64,000 nucleotides of DNA from Morella rubra (taxonomy: Eukaryota; Streptophyta; Magnoliopsida; Fagales; Myricaceae): NCBI GenBank assembly GCA_003952965.2, contig RXIC02000140.1, positions 1 to 64,000 on the forward strand, written 5' to 3'. Under the pieces are notes generated by a model. It was not told where the DNA came from. It made no database searches and worked only from the letters and a program-made list of their open reading frames with translations. The translations under genes were made by a program, and so were the position numbers. This document shows, in pieces, positions 1 to 10,265 of the stretch (positions are counted from its first letter, which is position 1; every line of letters starts with the position of its first letter).

Positions 1-1326
1 TGCTATGAACTTCAATAAGAGTGTTAAAAGTGACGGTGTCAGGATTGATTCCGCTAGTCCTCATTTGGTCAAAAAGCTTGTTTACTTCCTCAATCCGGCC
101 AGCCTTCCCAAGCGCATTAATAAGGGTGTTGTACATAACCATGTCAAGATAACCACCATCCTTAATTAGGTTGTCCAGAACAGCACTGGCTAGATCTGCT
201 CTTCCCATCTTCCCCAAGCCTTGGATTATCATATTGTATGTCGCTATGTCTGCTGGGCAAACCTTCTCGCCCATTTCATTCAGGATTCCCCATGCCTCAT
301 TGAAATAGCCCTTTTTGACAAACGAACTCATTATAGAATTGTAAGTGTAGCTCATAGGGTCGACGCCCATATCACTGAAAATCTCAAACAATTTGCACGC
401 TAAGCTCAGCTTCCCCTTGGCTAGAAAAATAGACAAGAAAGTGTTCACCATATCAATATCAAAAGATCCCATTCCTCTAGCTTGCACTCGCTGCCCTCTA
501 GATAATGAAAATAGCTGAGAAGAATACTCGCTGTACTTCATTTGACTAGCCAGTCTATCCATATGAGGGGAAGATGACCACTGCCCACTGTCTGCGAACG
601 AAGTCTCTTCATCTCTTGTTCCAGGGGGATCTGGAACAAAGTTCATGTCTGCTGCCGTGTCTGTAGAACCTAGTAAGCTCATAATTTCACCAAAGTTCCC
701 TTTATAGGGGAATATTGGTGTATAATCCTTCCTCTTGCTCTGTGGATTTTTCATCGAAGCCTCCATATCAGCCTGCCATTTAAGAACATTAGCAACCAGA
801 TTACCATCCCTAATGTGCTTCATAAGCCGCTCTGTCCAATCCCACTGTCCATGCTTATGAAGTCCAATCAAGAGTGAAGTTACGGTTATTAAATCAACAA
901 CAAAACCTCTGTCTTCCATTTCTTCCACCAATCTCAGTGCATCCTCAAGCAGACCCTCCCTACAAAGTTGCAAAACAACAATGCTGTAACTAACACCGTC
1001 CACAAACTTACCTTTCTTCTTCAATTCACAAAAGAGAGTGTACCCAGCCTCGGCCCTCCCATTCCTAAACAACCCATCAATCAAAATATTATACGTCCAA
1101 AACGAGGCTCGTATCCCATCTTGAACCATTTTCTCAAACAGTTGGCAGGCTTCGATGATCTTCCTCGCCTTGAACATCCCGCATAGGAGCGAATTATACA
1201 CAACAGTATCCGGGCTAAATCCATTATATTGCATCTCACTAAAAATCTTGGTTGCGTCCTCTAGTCGATACGATTTACAGCACCCTCGAATAAGAATTCG
1301 GTATGTATACTTATCGGGCTCATTAC
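1..1326 (-). pseudogene. Inverted copy of the PPR gene, codons about 304-745
   Basis: On the minus strand this segment matches the PPR gene at 10266-12665; position x here pairs with 12502 minus x. Every stretch I compared by eye was identical, including three long frames, and I saw no mismatch. The match stops sharply: 1326 pairs with 11176, and 1327 already differs. It carries the middle and most of the C-terminal repeats, lacks the last 55 or so codons because the window begins inside it, and beyond 1326 the gene continues only as badly corrupted sequence. It is therefore not a second functional gene as read here. It is either a fold-back assembly artefact or the young end of a real inverted duplication. 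Confidence 0.9.
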
Positions 1327-1421
1327 AAGAACAAGCAAAGGAAACTACAACCATACTATAGTACAAATATATAAATTGACGGTTACTTTTGGCAAATATG
1401 AAAAAAAAAATAAAAAATAAA

Positions 1422-1460
<39 letters not shown>

Positions 1461-4400
1461 TAAAAAATAAAAAACTTCTTATGCATACAAATAAAAGTAT
1501 TATATGTATAAAAAAAAGATTTTATGAGATTATGCATACCTTACTGAGAAAAAGGGTCTTACCTACCGTGATCACCCCTTTCATGAAGAAAGTATATATC
1601 GCCCCTTTGCTTGGTGGTAGAGCTATGTGCCAGCTTGGTGGTAAAACTATACAAAACTGGCAAGAACAAAAAGGATTCGCTTCTCTCGTTAATTATTATT
1701 CTTAACAAATGTAAGAAAGTGCCTGAAGTCGTTTCTTAATACTCATAAATCCCTCCAAGACCAGATGGACTGCTTGGAGTTTGTAAAAAAAATTGTTGGA
1801 GCTCTCATATTGAACTTACAATTTATCTTTAATAAGTATGTTAATAACACTAAAGTGTTCAGATTGTAAACACAAGATAAAACTCTTTTTGATAACCTCT
1901 TTTTTGGGTGCAAGGTATCAAATTCAAAATTTCTTGGAATACTATCCTTCAAAGAGCTTGTTAAGTCGGTTCTTTCGTTATTAGCGATTGTTTATATGAA
2001 AAATAATAGGCTATTTCGGTTAGAGGTAGCTATTAGTAAGGAGCATAAGTGGGCCGGACTTCTATATTTTTAAAAAAAATGGTGAAATGTCGAAGAGATA
2101 ATCATACTTCAAAGAAGTTAAAGAAAGGATATGTTTCATGCTGTTTAAAAAAGTAGTTGCCGGAGTTTAGTAGTACACCAATGGCGTTCAGAGGTTTTCC
2201 CACCGAAGCCACAAGACCGGACATACGTTTCGTGGGAGTTTTTTGAGATTTTTGGGCTGATATGGTTGTGAGATTGCTTTCACACTCACCTCAATCTCAG
2301 CTCTCCATGGCCAAATTGGGAGGCGGGCCAAGGTTTCGATTTCCCGAAGGGATTTATTTTGCGAATAACCATCACATTAACTGAAGTTAAGTTTTTTTAG
2401 TCTTAGTAAAGAATAACCCAACAGCTTATGGGCAGCACATAACGCGTGTCAGACTCGTTCTATAACACCATTATTAATTCAAAAGATGATAAGGAGAATT
2501 TAGAAAGGTGTCAGAGTGAGGAGCTCGTGAGTCAATGTAGGTTAGATGCGCCAGAAGTCCAAGGGTTAACTTGTATCTAGATCTATTAGCACCGCGAGAA
2601 TTGATGGAAAGAAATTAGGCGCGCGACTGTGCTCGGTGATTTAGCTTGGTGTTAATACCTGCAGTTCCTACCATAGGGAGACAGTAGATACCATGGCGAG
2701 GTCTGGGTGAAAAAGTAAAGAGAAAAAAGATTTGAATTAATATGTCATCACTTGGATAGGACGATCCAATTGTATTGAAGGTTTTGAGTAGGTTAAGGTG
2801 ATATGGAGGAAGAGCAGTGAGTATTGTGGTAATCGAGTGGGTTTAATTAAGGAGGGAGGAGGAGAGAGAGGAGGAGGAAAAGGGTGGAGATTGCGAGTGC
2901 CCCGGACCGCCGGAGAAGAAAGTTCTTTTCGTGAGGGAGGTTCGGCCACCACAAAAGCAGGGTTCTTACACCTGCCCTCTCCCAGCTTGGATAGGGTGCT
3001 TCTTGTTGTTTGGGTTTTGGGGAGGAGAGTTCTTCCATGGCGCATTGCTGGGTGGCCCTGCGCATCCAAGTTTAGCATATTTTATTGGATGATTTGTTCA
3101 TACGCTCGTGCATCTGGTCAACCATTTGTTAATCTTGAATTTCTTTCAATTACTTGGGTATATTGGCTAATTTTTTCGGGATAGAGGAACACATAAAAGG
3201 AACATTCATAAGTGACACTAAAGGGGTATGCGGGAGGGCTGACTTCGGCGCGAGCAGTGAAAACGGAAGGAGCATCCTGGACGTGCTGAGAAAGAGGTTC
3301 AGTTATATGGTAACATATTATTCGCCGAGGATTTCCTTGAACACTCGAATACAATTCATATTTTTTATATTTAGCATAGAATTTATAAGCGGTAAATCTG
3401 TATTTCAATACAAGGGGTATTCTACCAAAAATACCAGCAGAAAGGAACTCGTTACTATCTGGGAATCATCCGGCCCTCTTAGCACATGTTACGCGACAAA
3501 GGTTCTGTCTCACCTATTACTAAGGATTTTAGTGACGTGTTACGGTAATAATGTTAAAGATCTCACATTGAGGGGAGAGGCATCGGATAGGGAATTTTTG
3601 TCAGTGTTGTAATTAAATATTTATGAGGGTCTACACAGTTCCTCTATGTATTTCGAGACTAGTAAGGCATTTTCGGATAAGAAGATTGGAATTTAGAATA
3701 ATCCATGTTAATTTACATTATTAACATAGGGTATAACTAATTATAGAGAATATAATAGAAAAACACTCGAGTAATACATAAGCGGGCAAATGCGGAACTG
3801 AAGTTGTAGAAGGCGACCACTATAACTTATATTGCGATCTTACAAATAATGTTCTACCGGCGATGTCAATTTGGAAGAATTAAAGTCATTCAGAGGGTGA
3901 ATGCAGCACAAGCCATTAAGAGTAATAATACGGGGTTTGCGCAGTTCGATTTCATACGATTATCTCTAAAAGGGATTTGTATGAATTAGTTCCTAGGATA
4001 ATATTGTGTTGTATGCTAAGTAGAGTTGTTTATAGTTCGCGCTTCATCCGAAAAACATCAGCAAACTACCAGCCGAACTATAGAAGTCCATCTGAAGAAA
4101 AAAATCGAAGAGAAGATAAGTCTTAGGATCTTGCCTCATCTTGTGTGAAGAATCTTCTATTCCATACAAATGTGAGATCCAGCGTGAAAGGGAGTGGAAG
4201 CTCAAACGAACTATTGGTAAGATTACTGGGAGGACAAATATAGTTCTCACAGAGAAATCATCAAGCGAAACTGCACGCAGATATCGTAGTGTAATTTCGC
4301 ATAAAAAGAGAGTTAAGCCCTTGTAGGCTATTCCGAATTAGCGAAAGGAGGTTCCGCTCAAAGAAGAAGCGTGGTTGGGGACGGACCTTGGCTTGACAGA

Positions 4401-6900
4401 GGAATTCGTACATACGTAGAACGATCACTATATTAATTTTCCCAAAATAATGCTAGTGCCTTGCTCCACATCAAGGATGGAGGTTGGGATGTAGAGGGGA
4501 AAAAAGACTGATCCCGGCCACTAGAGGCTTGGTCGAGAGAGGAAAAGGCCCACCTGCAAAAGTTGCGGTCTCCATATCGATACATCATAACTTAGGCCGG
4601 TTTAGGAAAGTTTTTGTTTAATAATAAATAACCCTAATATAAATATGCAATCGTCTACCTCCCATCATACAGTACACTCTGCGAGTTACCAAAACACGGA
4701 TTAGATAACCACGCCTCAAGGTAAGAATTGTCTCGATTCGGTTTCCCGTTGTCATTGAGGTAACTTCAATCAAAACATCTATGAGTTTTTCCCTTTTTTG
4801 TAGTTTTGATTATAAAGAAACGTTATAATATTTATTTAAAGTAATGATAAAGTATTGGTTACGAAGAGGTGGTTTATGGAAAGTCTCTATTATAACCAGC
4901 ATAAATAGGTTGCTCTTCCAGGTCTTGATATGAGCTTATATTCTTTTATACCTTCAATTGCCATTATATTAGACGTTAAACTTAGAACACTTACATCATT
5001 GAACAATAAATATTCCTAAGAAGCATAAAAAATTTGATATGCACTTAACTAAACTATTGTTAAGAGATTCCAAACTCTACAAAAACACCCATACCCAAAT
5101 ATATTTTACAAAAATACCTTCCAATATTATATTCTATCAAAGTAATCTTATAAAAGTACCACCCAAATTAGATAAATGTATGAAAGACCTACCCCTGAAT
5201 AGTGCGAGATGGAATAAGCCTTGACTTTGATAAGAGTAGTAAAAAGGTTAGAAGATAAACACAAGAAGTCCTTTAGTTAGAGAGATACCATAGAAATGCT
5301 ATGATAAATTACTAATATTCCTGGAAAGAAGACAATGTGATTGAACGTTTCACGTGTATAAGGGATATTGTGAGACAGTCTAGTGTGTTTATTCTAGAAA
5401 ACATGGAGTTGTCGTTCAAATAGGACAGTCTGAATATACGCTAGGGAAGAAATGGCTGATGTTAGGAGATTTTGGGATTTATAACACGAATTGTATCCGA
5501 AGTTCTTTTGAAAAAGTATTACCATTCGGGAGAGAAGGACGGAGTACGAGACTGCCTTCTATGAATTTTTAGCTTGCAACTCTGTCAAATAGTCTACTTT
5601 TGGTGGAATTTCAATACACAGAATGCTCTAATGAAAGCATCATTTATGTAGAGAAATTTGAATGTGACCACTTTTCCACTTTATTCTATTAAATTTTAAA
5701 AATAGTAATCACATGTGTTTTCTCCATAGACTCAATAATTTGGGTGAAGAAGCTCAACACCATTAAAATAAATTCTAAGTAGTAAATATAGGGTTAATGG
5801 ATAATGAAGTGGGACTTATGGCCCAATAGCTAGGCTACCATAGGGGTGAGTGATGCACAGCCCGTTTCCACGCTCCTCGAGCGCAGGTTAGCCACTTCGC
5901 ATTGAACCAATAATTTTTTATTGGAGAGGCCAGAAAGAGCTAAAACAGGATCTAATAAATAAAGCTCATTGTGAATAGGAAAGACATAACAAAATTTTTT
6001 ACAATTTAGATTATTTTCACATCCGCGCAAATTTCGCCTTATTAACCAGGGCAACCAATTTGTACACAACCTCTATAAAATACTAAGATGCTATTATTTC
6101 TTTAAAAATAAGTTCAAATAAGATGTTGGCATTCTGAGTAAGGTGTGTGGCTATTCATAATTATCATAACTAGTTCCCCGAAAACGCCCTTTAATTACTA
6201 GGTTATCTTTGGGTAAACAATCTAATTTATGGGTTATCTTGGGAAAAACGATAACAAGGGCCATTCCTTGTAAGAGAAAAGGCTTGATTGCCAATTCAGA
6301 TCAAAAATTCTGGTACTTGTTAAAGAATACGGATAAGAGGAAAAAGAATACTATAATTGAAGATGAATAGGTACATATCCTTTTAAAATTTTTAATTATG
6401 ATTGTTTTTTCTGCTCTTTTTAGGTAGAAAAATGTATAAATGTAACAAGAACATATTTAATTTTTTTTTTCTCTCTCTCAAGAAAAAATACGTTCCTACT
6501 CTGTAAAGCTAGTGATGCTGCATTATAAAATCAGATATATTGATTTGGTTATTTGTAAAGAGTTTTTGGCTATTGTTTTAACTGGGGGCTAACTGCCCGT
6601 CGGCTCGGACCCGCCCCTGGCTCCGCTAAATTCTGGTCTGCTGGATTGTAATTCCCGATAGCGACACCGCTCATTTTGTTTGGAGTGTTGATAGCTTGGA
6701 CCCTTACAGTAGGGGGGTTGCTCTTAGCTAACTTCCTAACTCATAACGCTTTGCCGGGAGTTGGGCCTAACAGCTTGTGCTGTGCTCATAAAACTTAGCT
6801 GAGGACCTCCCTATATCTACAGCCAGAAAGGTGTTTCTAGGAATCTAATTCAAATTTTAGGACTTCTCGACTCTAAATTCCTCCCAAAATAGGATCAAGA
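1327..6900 (-). repeat. Error-like inverted copy of 7800-11175
   Basis: This stretch is a degraded reverse complement of the right arm. Collinear anchors seen by eye: 2204-2219 with about 10762-10777 (PPR coding); 2340-2355 with about 10665-10676; 2960-3063 with 10248-10330 (PPR 5' end); 3271-3303 with 10121-10152 (upstream of the gene); about 3540-3720 with about 9850-9960; 6425-6482 with about 8060-8115; 6606-6665 with about 7935-7985 (junction of the LINE and hAT-like pieces); 6815-6895 with about 7805-7860. Between anchors the left side is roughly 1.5 times longer, with scattered indels in coding and non-coding DNA alike. A T-run of about 30 lies near 1426-1455. Part of 1327-2050 has no clear partner. 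Open frames here, including 3154-3612 and 5830-6069, are products of this noise. Confidence 0.8.
2860..3063 (-). pseudogene. Corrupted copy of the PPR gene 5' end
   Basis: The reverse complement begins with GCGCAGGGCCACCC at 3063 and tracks 10248 onward through the PPR start codon and the first 20 or so codons (MRHGRTLLPKTQ, then STLSKLG). It then diverges through insertions before rejoining at the segment encoding GTRNLHP. Upstream of 3063 the two arms look unlike each other for about 200 bases, then match again near 3271. It belongs to the noisy inverted arm and cannot encode a PPR protein. Confidence 0.8.
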
Positions 6901-7599
6901 TTGTTTCCTTAATTGTCTCAAACCAAAATAGTAAGTTATTTGACTAAAAAGCAATTACCATAAACTCCCAAAATTTGAGGGCTTCAGTCATATAGGGATG
7001 GGTCACCCCATATGGTTATTCATAGCCGCCATGGTGGTTGCCACCACCGCCACCGCTCCACCATCTTGTGGGGTGGTGATGTTAATCGGCTCCTTGCGGC
7101 TTCTCGGATCCATTGGAACTAACCTTCCATATGCTCCATCGTGCGCAGCCGCCTCCGATGGTCTTGGGTGGTGCTACCAATCTTCACCATTTGGTCTTAA
7201 GAACCTTCTCGAATCAACTCCTCATGTGCTTTTATTGGCGCCGTCGTGGCCGGTAGCTATGTGGTGGTGCCATCATTATGCTCCGCTAACCATCCCGAGT
7301 CTCCTAGCATCAACCCTCCATAGGCCCATCCTATATCATGCTGCAACTCGTTGTCTTGGTTGGTGATGTCTGAAGACATTGGCCATGCCAAGTTGCCTCT
7401 AGGTGTGCCATGAGCAAGCCTCTCCGCCTCTAAGGCCTTGTTAAACATGCTTGTAAGCCTTGTCACTTTGGAGTCTCTAGGTGGGTTCTTGTCAAGTTTT
7501 CTAATGAGACGGGAAAGGCCCTGCCTCTCTCTCTACTGAGGGTTTGTGAACAATCTGTTCCCCTTTCTTTGTATAATTCACTTGCATTCTTTATGCACT
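6900..7599. other. Spacer at the apex of the inverted repeat
   Basis: I found no convincing left-right partner here, so this is probably the unpaired centre between the two arms. It contains a CCACCACCGCC-rich stretch near 7030-7060 and a CT-rich tract near 7530-7545. No gene was recognised. Part may be an upstream piece of the LINE that becomes recognisable after 7600. Confidence 0.4.
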
Positions 7600-7955
7600 T
7601 TTTACGCCATGCCGGTTTTCCCGTTCCCAAAGAAATCTCTCCAACTTGACTATATGTTTCTTAGATTTTGGTGGAGCTTTCCACGAGACAAATTCAAGGG
7701 CTTCGCTCCAAACTCGCGGGACAACATTTGCCTATCGAAAGCTTTTGAAGGTCAAGGCATACGCAAAATGGGTGATATCAACTTAGCTAGCGTTGCTAAA
7801 CTGGGTGGGAAGTCCTAACTAATCCTGAAAACACCTTCGTGCTAGTAGGTCTCGCAAGTTGCAGCAAAGCTAGCCCACTCAAGCGTATGGAAGAGCATCC
7901 TCGAGTCCACAACACTCAAACAAGGTGTCTGCTATCGGATTATTACAAGTCACCA
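7600..7955 (+). pseudogene. LINE (non-LTR retrotransposon) reverse transcriptase C-terminal fragment
   Basis: Translation gives the thumb and post-RT region typical of plant L1-like elements: MPVFPFPKKS, then FLRFWWSFPRDKFKGF, then ICLSKAFEGQGIRKMGDINL and ASVAKLGGKS. After a frameshift and stops near 7815, another frame continues with SSVWKSILESTTLKQGVCYR up to about 7950. Upstream catalytic motifs (the YxDD box) and the endonuclease are absent, so this is a dead 5'-truncated and internally damaged copy. A hAT-like element abuts its 3' side at 7969. A corrupted inverted copy of the same LINE and junction lies at about 6600-6900. Confidence 0.8.
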
Positions 7956-7968
7956 GACCAGAATTTAG

Positions 7969-8460
7969 CAGGGGAGCCAGGGGCGGGTGGGGGCCGCTGC
8001 CCCCCAAAATAATTGCAAACCTTAATAAAAATTTTAAGCAAACTAAAAGGCATTTACTCTCTGAGAGAGAGAAAAAAAAATTAAATATGTTCCTATTTTA
8101 CATTTATACATTTTTTTTAAAAAGAAAAAAAACAATCATCAGTAAAATTTTAAAGATATGTACTTTCAATTTATTTTTTTCTACTATCTAACAGACTTCA
8201 ATTTTTACATTATGTTTCATAGTAAAAATTTGTTTACAAAGATTTTACTTAGTAATTAAGCTTTTTCTATACTTTATTAGATTAATGAGAGAACTTAATC
8301 AGAATGCAACAATCTTATTCAATATATTTTTAAGAATACCTATATTTTATAGATGTTGTACAAAATTGGTGCTATAAACGATTTTGGGTACTACTTAAAA
8401 CTTTATTTTTAACAATATAATTTTACTATTCGGCCCTCCAAAAAAAAAATTATGGCTCTG
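7969..8460. mobile_element. Candidate non-autonomous hAT-like element
   Basis: The left end reads CAGGGGAGCCAGGGGCGGG and the right end closes with ATGGCTCTG, so both termini begin CAG and share an AGCCA core in inverted orientation, as in many plant hAT ends. G/C-rich subterminal runs are followed by an AT-rich interior with no coding capacity. The 8-bp flanks (7961-7968 and 8461-8468) do not match convincingly, so an intact target duplication is not visible. Confidence 0.45.
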
Positions 8461-10005
8461 GGATGGCTTCCAACTTCGAAGGGTGTCATCATAGGGTTGT
8501 TGCCTAAGCCCCCCAACTTACTATTTTAATTAATATTTAATAGACTCCCAATTTATGTATACTATTTTAATTTAATAAAAGAAAAAATAAATTTCAAAAT
8601 GTCTTTTAAACTTTTTGAAATTCACAAATAAAGCATAATTTAAAATTTCATAGAAGGCTGTTAGATTTCCGACTTTAAATTTCAAATAAGAATGTTTTTT
8701 TAAATCCCAAAAATTCTTTTTTCTAAACATATTCCAGCCATTTCTTCCTTTAGCTCTATTTTCACTTCTTTCTTCACCAACTTTTCCTTATTTTTGTATG
8801 CTGTCATATCCTTCCTAACTTCTCAACTGTCCATTCAAAATATCTTACTTTCACATTTCTCCCACTAACTTAGATGCTATTATTCTAACCTTTTAACTTT
8901 ACATTACACTTCAGTTTTATACTTTTATTTAATATTTGTTATAGTTATCATTATTTTATCCTAAGAAAATTGAGTATTTGAGATTAAGTTGAATACTATA
9001 TAGTTAGTTATAATTTTTTTTTTTTTTAGGATAATTTTAAGATATCTAATATGTCTAATATAAAATGCGAATTGATATAAAAAGCTAAAAGAAAAGAAAA
9101 ACTGAAAAAACTAATTCAATCTTAAAAAGAGCTCTTTAATACAAAACTTTGTTAAGTAATTTTGCATTTAAAAAAGTAAGAAAAATAATTTTGAACTAAA
9201 ATTTATTGATATTTTATATTTTCATATTATAATTTATTATTTATTATAAAAAAAAACTTTGCCTAAGGCCTCAGTTATCTTATAGACGATCTCGGTGGCT
9301 TCCCAACAGGCAACATAGCATCATTTTGTGCATCCCCACAATATCCCCAACAGCTATTAAATGTTGAAGCAAGGGTCTCAAATTTGATTTTAGACCAGCC
9401 TTGAAAATGGAATTGAAAGTTAGATCTATAGAAATTAACTTATCAATTCTCTTTGTTGATCTCTGAGAATTTTTCAATAATCTACAAGTTCTTGTCGATC
9501 TCACAATTTTGAAGATTACACAAATAGCAGCTCAAATATTTTGTCTTCTTTCTTTCCATGCTCACAGTCGTCGTCGTAGGGTTTTCTAAGTTCCGATAGC
9601 CAATTTTAAACTTACAATTAAGATAGACAATAATTATCTAGATAAATAATTTTTAGAGCATATATCTTTCATGAATCGACCAAAATACAGTTTGCATGTT
9701 TGACCATTAGACAACTTTTTGAATTCTCAAATTGTACATCCGTAGAACCCCCAGAATTATGGTTAAGATGAGAAAACATTTAGGTCCTAAAATTTCAGTT
9801 CTAACTTCTAATAAAGTGTTCTAATATTATAAATACATTAATAAATTTATAAATAATTCAGATAAAATTAATCAATCCATTATCGATAAAATGCAGTGAA
9901 AAGAAAGAAGAACTATTAATATATTATTTAATACAATCTCGATCATTAATGTGATTTATTAACATATTAGATAACTCAAAATCTTAGTACAAGCTTTGAG
10001 GACAA
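8461..10005. other. AT-rich intergenic DNA with a dispersed repeat
   Basis: No gene is recognised. TTGCCTAAG occurs in direct orientation near 8499 and 9258, flanking an AT-rich stretch that may be another decayed element. The segment about 9430-9535, containing GTTCTTGTCGATCTCAC, is a diverged copy in the same orientation of about 54286-54400. The last few hundred bases before 10266 presumably include the PPR promoter; I could not single out a TATA box with confidence. Confidence 0.5.
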
Positions 10006-10265
10006 ACCTTTGTGCGCAATTACATCAAAGAAGGGGCGGGATTCGAAGTCGTTAGTGGTAATGGTAGTATGCATTATATTGATTATTGTGTTCCAAACTC
10101 GGCGATATATGCCATAAATACTGACCTCTTTCTACAGCACGTCAGGAATGGCTCCTCGTTTTTCCTCGCCATCAGCCTCAGCCTCGGTGTCCTTGTTCCT
10201 TTTTTGTCTCGAAATCCTTCCTTAGAATTCAGTGCTCGCAATGAAAAGCGCAGGGCCACCCAGCA

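Noticed and set aside
3154..3612. A 152-codon open frame on the plus strand
   Set aside because: It lies in the corrupted inverted arm; 3271-3303 matches the reverse complement of non-coding DNA upstream of the PPR gene, so the frame is accidental.
5830..6069. A 79-codon open frame on the minus strand
   Set aside because: Inside the error-like arm, with no recognisable protein family.
7961..8468. An 8-bp target duplication for the hAT-like element at 7969-8460
   Set aside because: The flanks GAATTTAG and GGATGGCT agree at only a few positions, so I did not claim a duplication.
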